A DNA stretch of 64,000 nucleotides from Pinus tabuliformis. Lineage: Eukaryota; Streptophyta; Pinopsida; Pinales; Pinaceae. Below are positions 34,001-46,000 of this stretch, piece after piece. Both the position numbers and the translations under genes were made by a program. The stretch is taken from the NCBI GenBank assembly GCA_031772625.1, contig CM062819.1, positions 821,043,503 to 821,107,502 on the forward strand. Reading direction: 5' to 3'. Under the pieces are notes generated by a model. That model saw only the letters and a list, made by a program, of their open reading frames with translations, did not search any database and was not told where the DNA came from. Each line of letters opens with the position of its first letter. Within the stretch, counting starts at the first letter, position 1.

Positions 34001-37000
34001 TCTCCATTCTCTACAAGATGCCAAATGTAGTGCCAACGAACATCCACATGCTTTGTCCATTCATGAAACACTGGATTCTTTGCCAGATTCAGCACATTTT
34101 GATTATCAGTGAAGTAGAGTTGATTGGATTGTTTTACTTTCAAATCAGCAAGTATCCTGTGCTTCAGGGGATTATCATGACAGTACCACAGTTTTGTTGT
34201 TCTTAAGTTTGTCAAGAAATTCAACCTATAGCAAGGCTGAAAATATATCATTTGTATCACTTTTTTTCCATAAACTAAAACTGCTCAACCTGAATCTGTA
34301 AAACCTGTCAACCGGAAATCTTAGGTTCTCTTGTACATTATACTAGTCATCAAGGTCCCTTGACTATATACCTCAATATCCTCTTATCTGGATAGTAGAT
34401 ACCAGTATTCAGCTTTTGGAGCTGATATATATCTGGAAATGTAGTTAATGCAAAAAACAGATCTCACCTTGTTGTTGTAAGATATATTAGGTTGCTCACC
34501 ACTTCTTTCTACAATGACTCACTAGTCATTTTTTGAGCAATGTTGGCCAATAATTTCATCTTAATTTCCATGTGTATGATGTTTATTTATATTTAGGTAT
34601 TCTAAATTTCTCCAACAAACCTTTGGTAACATTGATTTAAGAGACGCACCAACATCAGTTTGACAAAATTCTACACTTGGGCAATAATGCAAGAGGCCAA
34701 GATAAGTCATGTCAAAAGCAGTAGAATATGCAGATTTTACACCTGACTTGCATTGGCCTCAGTCCCTATGATGATCAAATCATCTACATATACCACCAAA
34801 AATTTATGCCATGATCTGTGTTTTTGACATAAAGATTTGGATCAAAAGAACTCCTCAATCCAAAGCTTGATGTTTAACAATTTTAATATACTAGGCCGTT
34901 GGTCCCTGCTTCAACCTGTAAACAGCCTTTACCAACATGCACATGGAATATTATTTACCTGCAACTTGGAATCCTTGTGGTTGATACATGTATACTGCTT
35001 CCTCCAAATTTCCCTTGAGGAAAGTCCTCTTTATATCCATCTAATAAAGTTTGTAGCCAAAGCAAGTTGCCATGGCTAGAACCAATCTAATTGTGGCCAG
35101 CTTTGTTGTAGAGGCAAAAGTCTACTACAATCCACCCCTTTTTGTTGTGAAAACCCCTTTGCAAGCAGCCGTACCTTATATTTATCCAAGGAACCATCCA
35201 TTTTGTATTTTGTGCTATATGCCAACTTGCAACCAATGGATTCCTTACCTAGAGGCAACTCCATCAACTCCCAGATGTTGTTCTCCATGAATGAATGATA
35301 CTCGACCTTCATGACCTTCTCCCACTCATCCTTTATTTTGGCTTCGTCATACAGTCAAGGATCAAATGTATTCAGAACAACAGAAATTAAAGTATAATTG
35401 ATATGCTCAACAACAATCTTACTTTTCCCAGACAGTCTCCCCCTTGGCCATTCTTCTCTAGGTTGTCTGATCCTCCAAATCCTCCAAAGTGATGTAATAC
35501 CATTTAGGTATACGCTTTGTCATATATTGGAAGAATCAGGCACCACTCCTCCTCCTTTTGTAGCAATATTAGCATATGTCTCTTCATGTGTTTCATACAG
35601 ATCATCTCTCAATGGATGTTCACCATCATCTGATTTTTCACTCTCAAACAGCAAACATAATTTGTTCATATCAGAAACAAACCTGATTTTTATCTATAAT
35701 GGCATCCTTAATAGCCATATTTTATTGATGACAATATCAATCGACCAATAGGCATTAGATTGATCACTATAGCCAATGAACAAAAGTTTCTGACTTGCAA
35801 TTTATTCCTCTACTACTTGAGATTGTATTTATAGTTGGCTCCCTACAAGAAGTATGGTTTTCTTATTCTTTTATTTCTAGGTTTTCTTTTGTACTCTAGG
35901 GACATGACTTTTGCACTCCTACAGCCCATTTTGGCAAATTGTACTTTCTACGTCCATTGACTTTTTTGGTCATCAGTGTTGCAACTGTAGCAAGGTGATT
36001 CTGCATTGATCAAGTACCATGACATGCAACGAATCACCAAAATTCTCTCATAGCAAAAATATTCAATTATTTCCTGAGTTTGAACCTTAGGCATAAAGTT
36101 ACTAATTAAATAATTGACTTTATTGGCCAACTTTTACCAAATTAAAAAGGTCAACCAAAGATTAAAACGTGATCGTAGAGCTTAAGTGTAGGGAGATGCA
36201 ATCTCAGCCCTCCATCACTTTGAAGATTAGGTCAGAAATTATAAAGAGGGAAATACTAAATAGGTTGTTGGAGAGGCCGATCGATTTGGCACAAGTGACT
36301 GGGCTTTCAGCTGAGAAACAGGATGTTGAACTTACAGCAAGAGGAGAGTGAACAAGTCAAGTTTCAAGGGCAGCAAACAAGCCGCGTTTGAACAGCAAGC
36401 AGACTGAGTTTATCTGGGTTGTACAGGCCAAAATTCTCAGGGTTGTAGAGGCTGAGTTTACTAGGGCTGTACAGGCTGACATAGTTTGTCCATACAGACC
36501 ATATTTCCTGACGCCATACAGCAGTATTTTCTTGATCAAATAGGCCGCACAAGGCAGGCCATGACAGGGAAATTGTTGAGTATTTTTGCTGCTGTAATTT
36601 TCTGAAGTGTACACTTGCTGTAATCAAAATTTCCAAGCTGAATAGAAGCCCAAACTTTGCTGGTTTTCCCCACATTGGGGTTTCCAGGGTAAAACTGTGT
36701 CAAAATATTTTTATGTGCTTGGTTTTCTGATTATTTTATTTCTGCTATGCGTACTGACTTAGGAACCCAGAGTATTTGGTGTCATAAAATTCAGATCTGA
36801 AAGTTAATTTTTATTTTTATTCTGAGTATAGTTTTATTGGGCATAAAATATGAACTGGACTCAAGAAATATAACAATCAATGATCATTAATATAATTTCA
36901 TTTCGTTTATGGAGTGGCAGGAGGGGGAGGGATTCTCATTAATCCCGAAGGAAACATCAAAGACAGATATGCTTGGGGCCTGGGTAGGAAGACAAACAAT

Positions 37001-40000
37001 CAAGCTGAGGCTTATGGTATGTTTCTAGGTCTTTCCTTGGCTCAAAAAAAGGGCATCAAAAAGATCCAAGTCTTAGGAGACTCAATGTTGATTAGAAAAC
37101 ATATGAAATACAACTCATCAGCAAACAACATGAATCTAAATCAAATCATTCAGATATCTCAAGGTATGACTCCTCTCTTTGATGATTTGATCTAGTGTCG
37201 TTCTTTCACATCTTAGGAGGGAATAATCAGGAAGCAGATAAGCAAGCAAATTTAGCTTCCCAATTGAACGCAGAAAGAAGTATAGTGAATGAGATAGAGG
37301 AAACACTATACATTCCCTAATCATGGTCATGGGTTGCAATCATTGGACTGGGGTAGGCACTCTTGGCTAGACCAAGAGTCTAAAAATCAAATTTATATCA
37401 AAATCTTAGGGTTCGTATATAAATATCCCTTACCCCTCCCCCCTCTCCCTCCATTCTCATTATTATCCCCCCCGACCTTCCCCCCCCCCCTCTCCCTCCA
37501 TTCTCATTATTATCCCCCCTGACCTTCCCCCCCCTCCCCTCAACTACCCCCCCTCTCTCCCTCCATTCTCATTATTATCCCCCCCGACCCTCCCCCCCCC
37601 CTCAACTCCCATTTCACTTCTTCTCCCTAGCCCTCATCACCCTTCTCCTTCACATTCTGATCAGCCCCCATTCCATTCTGATTCTCCTCCTCTCCATTCC
37701 GCTAAGCCACCCTTCTCCACTCCATTTCATCTCCCGCTCCCCGCTCCCTATCTCATCGGCCTTTACTCGGCATGGCCCGTCCTCGCGCTTCGTGGCATTG
37801 ATAGTCTCGCCTCACTGCAGCAACGTGGCTGCCCCCATCACTATGGTACTACACTTGGTTCCGGGAGATCTCACAGTGTGAGAACCCAGCCCCCACGGCA
37901 TAGAAACTGTTGCAATGGTCGGCGATCCAGCACAGGAGAAGGTAAGTTAATGGGAGAGCATGAGAAACATTTAATCCCTTTGCTCTGAATTGCTCAGACC
38001 GCGCGTGGGAGGAAGGCGTGGGTTAGGATGAAGGATGAAGCGAATAGATGGGAAATTATGGTGGAGCATTGGGATCTCAACTTCATGAGTACCTACTACC
38101 AACCTCCTATCCTGCATCAAAATCCAAACCTGCACCTTCTATAAATGGGGTAACAGTTTGATCTTTTGTCATGGTTTCTGGTTAATTTCTACTCAGGTGG
38201 TCTCTGCGAAGGCCCAGCGGCTGAAGCTGGGGTCACTGAGCAATTGCTACGGGTTTTGGGTCAATGTCCTAGCCATCGGGGTGGTCTCTGGTGGTGTATG
38301 CAGTCGGGAGGGGAAGCTAGGTGCTGATATGCTAAGTGATGGTAGGTTGAGTGCTATAAAGATTTGTGCTAGTAAGTTGTGCTAGGCGTCAGAGTTTGAG
38401 CAGCAAAACGGGGACCTGGGTTGATTGCCTGGAACAATCTTGAGTTGGGGGTCCGCAGTATCTTGGAGATTAGGCACCCTGGTAGTTCCCCGGTGGAGAA
38501 AATGAGTGTGCAAAGTAACTCAGCAGAGGAAGGTTCTTTGTCTGATTCCTGGGGCCGTCGTCAGCCTAGGACGGGGGGGTCAAGGGAGGGCAGAGCTCGG
38601 GAAGGTGGCAGCAACATGCATACCTGTAAGGATTGTGTGCAAGAGCATTTGGAATTCAGGGAGGGTCTGGCTATTTTGCAGAGGTGTATCCATCAGCAGC
38701 AAAAGGAGGCACTGGATATGCAGGAGCAGCAACTCAAAAAGAAGGAACACATCCGGCAACTGGAGGACGAGGTGGATGCGCTAAGACATCAAATTGAGCA
38801 TCTGAAGCTCAAAATGGAAGAGAACAACCCAAGGACTAAAGAAGAATATACTGGACTCGATCTTAACAGCTCAGCGCCGATGGAGGAGTAATATGTTTTC
38901 TCTTTCAGTTAAAAATGTTTTTTTATGGCAAACTATACATGTAAATATTTACTATATCAGTATTATAGAATGTATAGCCACAGGCTACCAGTTATGGGAT
39001 ATTTTTGTAGGAATTATGGGAAAATTTCTCAGGGAAGGGATGGGGAACAAATGAAGTTTTAGAAGCCCTTAGCAGGCTCAAAATTTTGATGTAAAATCCC
39101 GATTTTGAATGCGGACGGGCGCAGTTTATATATAAATATATTACTCTTTCTGGTTTAAAAATATATATATAATTTCATTTCATTTATATCGTCACCTTAA
39201 ATTTCTTAATTCTATAATTGCATCAAACTACTTTGAAAAAAAGAACCCAATCTTTCTTGGAAAGTCATCTACAAAACAAAGAAAACAATCTCACCAAAAA
39301 TGGAAGTCATCATCATGGGCCCACAAAGATCACAATGGAGTAAATCCAACACTACTTTAGCTCTTTGTACATTTCCTTCATCAAATGCCAAGTTAATGCA
39401 TTGTTTGTTGCCAAGCATTTCACACATACAACTTTCCCTTCTTGGACTAAAAAGTTTAAAGAATCCATATACAATCTTCAGTTTGCACAAAATAGACAAA
39501 TACTAAAAATTTATGTTCATACCTTTGATGCCAACACTAGCAACCAATTCTTGCCATTTTACTACATCAACTTCCACAAATTTGTACAAGACACTTTCCT
39601 TTATCCCTGATAAATTACCTTATCACTCTTTTTATTCTTTATAAAACATTTATTGTCCCTAAAGAAGATCTCCAAATTTGAGACCTGCTCTATAACTTCA
39701 CTTAATTGAAAGAAGATTTTTATTCAATCCCATTACATAAAGTACATTATCAAAGGTGTGCTTCTTACAATCTTACAATTTGATTAAAACAACATCAATA
39801 ATCTCAATAAAATGTTTCCCATCACCACCTATGATGACAACGTTTGTTTTGAACTTGTTTTCGACAAAGGAAACAAAAACAAGTTCGAAATAAATGAATC
39901 CCTCTTCTTTTTCGTATGTTTACACTGTCCATGATCAAGAACCAATCATGTGAAAATTTACCTTCCATCTAAAAGCAGCATATTCGTCGTCTTTTTCATG

Positions 40001-43000
40001 CTCTGCCACATTTTCCTACTTTTTTCCAAACTGATTTTTCTTGTGCTCCATATCCCACAACCACTTCCTACAATCTCTTCATACGCCCCAAGTTCCAACT
40101 TACCACAATAGTAACACGTAAGTTTTTAGGATTAAATTACCTATGATAATGACATTTGCAACAAAAATAGGGTTCGACATCTCACTAGCACTTTCAAACT
40201 ACTACTTCCAATAATCTTGCAATAGTTGTCTTCGCAACTTGTCAAAGGTAATATAAATTGATTCAAAAGTGATATTTAACGTCTCAACCTTGCATTGAGT
40301 TTGGGGGCCAGGATTAAGGGGTAGAGGAGAATGAAAAAAAATAGTTTTCAAATGACATTAGAAAAAGATAATAATCATAGGTTTTGTGATATGAATCAAT
40401 AAAAGGACCAATTCATGAATAATAGGTTTGAAAGTCCTTGTTTAGACGGATATTATTAAACCTACACATACACACATATAGGGTACAAGAAACTACAAGA
40501 CACGTGAGTCAAAATTATTGTTGCAATTATCATCATTACAAAATCATACTATATAATATTATACATAGATAAAATTCATCATGGTCTAAACATTGAACTA
40601 GTTAGTGAAATTTTCTTAAAGAACCAATGTTGCAAGGGTGTCGGTTTGAATAGGAGCTCATCCATGTGTCATCAAAATCATCAAAGGACATCTGCCAATC
40701 CTCTGTTTTTGGATCGAGTTGAGCAGCATGCAAGGGACAGCTAACTAACATTGGGACAGTTGTATGGTACTTAGCAACAAATACATCAAGCATGCAATGT
40801 TACAGCTAGCATGCAAGGGACAACTAGCATGCAACAACAAGCATACTAAGGACAACAAACATGCTAGGGACAACAAGCAGGCTAGGGACAAGCAGCAAGC
40901 AAGGTGCAGCCAACACATAGGTCAGGATGGCAACATGGTGCAGCAATGACACATAATGTAGTACAGTGATGGGTACAGTCATGATTAATGAAGCGTGATG
41001 AGATGCAGCATAGTGATGATGGGTGCAGCATGGTGCAGGCAGTGAGGTGCAGCATGATGACGAAATGCAGCACAACGATAGGTGAAGGAGTCACCTTGGA
41101 GAATCAATTGAAGCAGCATGTCTTCAACTGATCTCATGTATCATCTTCTTAGAGATGATCTATGCTCTTATCTAGATAAGTCAAAGTGTTGACTTCTGTT
41201 GTAAACATACTATCTCTCTCTCTCTCTCTCTCTCTCTCTGCTGAACTATTGAAGAACATATAAGAAGAATTGATCAAGGGTTTCCCCACATTGGGGTTTG
41301 TCCCTAGCTAGCGCCACATCTTGTGTCCTCTTGTCTTGGCTTGTCTTCTGCAATTTATGCTTATGTTCTATCTGCAGTTTACTTTAATGTTGATGTGATT
41401 GCTAATCTGGAAAAGATATGGAGCTAACTGTGAAAATTGAAATAAATTGCTCTAAGCATAGAACATACCTAAAATTAACAGCAATCTACCTTATACTTTA
41501 TCCTATAAATCCATTTACAAAGTATAGCATTCTTCTCTTTAGGAATTTCAACAAGTTCCCAAATCTTATTTCTTTTAGTTGCATTATACTCCTCCACCAT
41601 TGCTTTTTCCCAATAATAAGAGCTTCTTCATATGGCACATTTTAGTTCAAAAAGCCCATCAAAGCAACATGTACTTGACATGAAGTTCATTGTTATAGAT
41701 TCATTGACTACCTACCTTCTTCACTATCTTAGATGGCTCTTATACCTTTGAACCCCTCATTGTTTGTAGATAATAGATATCACTTTGGGATATTCTTACA
41801 CTTTGTAGATGGATCATTATAGCCTTCTCATCCTCACTTGATGAGTTGCTCTTATCTTTGTGTTTTGAACATCATAGTTTTCTTTTGCAACCTCTTTAGT
41901 GTCCTCTTTGTCTAATATAGGCCATGGAAAAATTATTTGATTTAGTTTCTTTCCTATGATATTCACCAAAGAGAATATATCTACTACCTATCATGTCTTT
42001 CTTTTCCAAAAGAGCCTATACGCTACTCTTCATTATACAAAGACACATTTTTTGTTTTTGTTTTCTAGCTTATGCATCTTTTATCTTGGCACATGTGCAT
42101 GTACGTATGCATACCAACCAAGTATTTATAGACGACATTGTTTTACAAAACGGGCGGGTTGAAACGGAAACGGCCGTTTCGGACCGTTTCATTAGCCCAC
42201 AGCTTGACCCGGCCCATGACCCGGCTCGGTTGACCGGGTCAGCTATGACTCGGCCGAGTCAGCCAATGACTCGGCCGAGTCATAGCTGACCCGGTCAACC
42301 CGGCCGGGTCCCGTCATGACTCGGCCGTTTCAATAAAGTCCGGCTGGGGCAGCGTATTTACCAAAAAAAAATGAATTTTTTGCTGATTTTTGATAAAGTT
42401 AGTTAGGGTTTGTGGAGCTGAAAGGGTTATTGTGATTTGTTTAATGCTTTTGGGGTCCATTTCCCCCTCCCAAACTCTATTTAAGACAGCCAAATGCTCT
42501 CATTTCACTCACAGCAGTCTTATGCATTTGAGTGAGAGTCTTCTTTGAGAGTTAGTGAGCAGTTCTTGAGCTTGTTTTGGAGCAGCAGTGAGGAGTCTTG
42601 GAGGAGCATTGTAGCTGGAGTGAGGAGCTTCTTGGGCAGCCATTTGGAGCAGCATTGAGGAGCTGATTTTTGGAGCAAGCTTGAGGAGGCAGTTTGTGCC
42701 TGGAGGTATTTTTTTCCACCTCTATAAATCTGTTTTTACTTAGTAAATTTTAGGTGCATATCAAGATAGCTTAGAGAGTGTTTTTAGTCAAATAAATGAA
42801 CATTGAATCAATTTTTTTTTTTTTTCATTTTCAGATTGTTTTCCTATTCAAAAAATGGCACCTAGAGCAAAAGATCCTGCTTGGGCATATGTTGAAATGG
42901 TTGATAGTGAGATGTGTTGCAAGTTTTGCCATAGGAAAATTAAGTCAGGTCCTGGGGGGATTAATAGGCTGAAACAACACTTGGCAGGGATTAAAGGCAA

Positions 43001-46000
43001 TATTACTGCATGTAAATCTGAGGAAATTGGGGAGATTAGAAAGAATTTGTTGGAAAGCTTTGAAAAATTTAATGCAGAAAAGACTAGGCAAAAAGAGATA
43101 CAGGCTGAAATTGGGAGGAAGAGGGAGATACAAAGAATGATGGCTGCCAACCCCCACTATGAGTTTGAGGGTTCTTCCTCTATCCCTCAAACTGATGCAT
43201 CAAACCCTTTCCGTTATGTTCCTCCCTCTTTTGCTTCTGTTCAAGATAAGGGAAAGGGTAGAATGAAGGGTGATGGGACTATCAAAAGTTTTTTCACTCA
43301 CTCAGGCTCCTCTCCATCAGATGCACATGGTCCTGAAGTTAGTAAAGGTCTTGCTCAGCCCACTTTAGATGACCATTGGAAGAAAGAATTGAGGGAGACT
43401 GCTTGTGACTACATAGCTAGATGGTGGTATGATGCTGATATCCCCTTTAATGCTGCTCGTTCACCATATTATGAGCCTATGTTTGAGGCCATACATGCTG
43501 CTGGAAAAGGCTTCAAAGGCCCTACTATGCAAGAGCTAAGGGGGTTTCGTTTGCAGAAAGAAATTCAATCAATTAATGAGTATTTGCAAGATTTCAAGGA
43601 ATCATGGGCAAGAACAGGGTGTACCATCATGTCAGATGGATGGACTGATCAAAGAAACCGTACCATCATAAACTTTCTTGCCTTCTGCCCACAGGGAACC
43701 ATGTTTTTAAAATCAGTTGATGCATCTGATAAGGTAAAAGATGGCCACTTGTTGTTTCAGCTATTGGATGAGGTTATTCAGGATGTGGGGGTGGCTAATG
43801 TTGTTCAAATCATCACAGACAATGCCTCTAACTATGTTCTTGCTGGTAGACTGTTAGAGGAAAAACACAAGACCATCTTTTGGACCCCATGCGCTGCACA
43901 TTGCATAGACCTCATGCTTGAGGATATTGGAAAACTAGATTGGGTCAGAAACACTGTAGATAATGCCAAAAGCATAACAAAATTTATCTACAATCATACA
44001 CTGGTTTTGAGTCTCATGAGGAAACACACTGGAGGCAAGGATATTATTAGGCCTGCCATCACTAGATTTGCTACACATTTTTTGACATTGCAATCTATGC
44101 TTTCCCAACATAGAAACTTGCAAAAGATGTTTTCCAGTGATGATTGGAATCAAAGCAGTTGGTCTAACAAACCAGAAGGCAGAGAATTGAAAAGGAAAGT
44201 CCATGATGAAACTTTTTGGAGAAAGGCAGCAGAGATTGTGAAGGTTGCTGAGCCACTAGTTAAGGTGTTGCGGTTGGTGGATGGGGAAAGGTTGGCTATG
44301 GGCTTCATTTATGAGGCTATGGATCAAGCAAAGGAGCAAATAAAGACAGCATACAAGGATAGAGTGGCAAAGTATGGGCCCATTTGGGCAATCATTGATG
44401 AAAGATGGAACAATCAACTCCATCGCCCTATACATGCAGCTGGGTATTTTTTGAACCCACGGTATCATTATAAAGCTAAGGAGTCAGGAGCTTTGAGGGG
44501 GGAGGTCAGAGATGGACTGGTTGATTGCATTGAGCGCATGGTCCCATCGGAGTCTGATCAGCTGCTGATACATCAGCAGGTCACATCCTTCAGCAATGCA
44601 ACAGGTACCTTTGGGAAGAACCTAGCAAAGATTGCAAGAGAAGCAGATAAGCCAGGTAAACAAAAATTTCAATTTTCAATTTCTTAATGGTTTTACTTTT
44701 TTTATTAAAGTTTGTTAAATCATTTATAATTTGAAAGTTAGATATAATTTGTAATTTTGTTGAGCTTCAGCCTTCATCTAACTCATAATTCATTACACTC
44801 CTATGTTTTTTGCAGCACAATGGTGGGAGGCCTTTGGTGGCCAGTGCCCTGAATTGCAAAGGTTTGCAATTCGTATTTTGAGTCAAACTTGCAGTGCATC
44901 TGGGTGTGAGCGCAATTGGTCTGTCTTTGAGAGGATTCACACAAAGAAGAGAAACCGTTTGGAGCAAAAACGGTTGAATGATCTAGTTTTTGTCCAATAC
45001 AACCTTCGGCTCAGACGGAACCAATTGCTGAACAAAAGACCTGATTCAGATCCCATTGTGTTGGAAGACATTGATCCAACATCAGATTGGGTAGTGGAGA
45101 GTCGTCTACCAGAGTTTGATCCTGATGAGGATCTTGATGAAATTGATGTTGGAGATCCACTGCAGCGTGTTCAGTTGAATGCAGATCCCAATCCACCAGC
45201 CTCAGTCTCACAGCCAGCTAGTAGGACTAGGACTCCAGTTGTAGGTGCTTCGCCTTCCTCTGCTCAGCCACGACAGAAGCGCAGCCGCATTTGTACTCTA
45301 TCTCAGCTTGCATCTGCTGCACAGCCTAGTGGTACTGGCACCACTTCTACAGTTGCAGTTGGAGACGATGATGATGAGGAGGAGCCATGGGGCCCCTTGT
45401 CTGACTCTGATGATGATGATCCAGAGATTGGTCGAGATGATCTTGGCTCCTCTGGCAGTAGCTACTAGCCTCCTTGGTTATTTGTATTTTGTTTTGACTC
45501 TTGAGTCTTTGATCATGTATGACAGACTACAGTTGACTATGTATTTACTATTGCCATTGGGTACACCGTACCATTTTGATATAATGGATTGGTTCATGAG
45601 CCTACTTTGATCATATGTTGTCTTCCATGTATATTATAATGTTGTGTGTTTGGAAACTTGAATGAAAATCTTTAAAATTATGTTTAAAATATTTAAAATT
45701 ATGTTTTTTTATAAAAAAAATAAATATTTAATGTATTTTTTACAACGACCGAGTCATTGAAATCGAGCCGGCCGAGTCATTACCGAGTCCGAGTCCGAGT
45801 CGATCCTCGGCCGAGTCCGAGTCCGAGTCCGAGTTGTAAAACATTGATAGACGATTTACACAAAGTTTCCTACAATTACATGCCTCTTCATGTTTGATGT
45901 TTTATGTACACAGCTTCACATTCTGCTTCAACTAGGAGGTTGTTTGAGAGACTTTTGCCCTTGAGCACGCTTTGTCCATTTGTATAATAGTCTTATTTTT

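Larger units (their letters stand above)
36911..39167 (+). mobile_element. Segment bounded by 20-bp direct repeats: 5'-truncated LINE plus extra sequence
   Basis: Bases 36891-36910 and 39168-39187 match at 19 of 20 positions, the size of a LINE-type target duplication. The segment begins inside a plant LINE RNase H domain, as expected for 5' truncation. After that domain come a TATA box (37416-37425), a C-rich tandem repeat (37428-37620) and a possible three-exon gene (37915-38891). No poly-A tail is visible at the right end. Whether this is one insertion with a transduced tail or two events cannot be settled by eye. Confidence 0.45.
42136..45846 (+). mobile_element. Complete, apparently autonomous hAT transposon, 3711 bp
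   Basis: Inverted ends CATTGTTTTACAA (left) and CAATGTTTTACAA (reverse complement of right) differ at one base and are flanked by an exact 8-bp duplication. The left subterminal zone (42150-42330) holds GACTCGGCCGAGTC palindromes and repeated tgacccgg and gactcggc; the right one (45750-45835) holds runs of ccgagtc. Such subterminal motifs are where hAT transposases bind. Inside lie a TATA-like site (42478-42486), a leader with a probable intron (42706-42834), and a two-exon transposase gene without any stop. The exact duplication and clean frame suggest a recent insertion. Confidence 0.93.
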
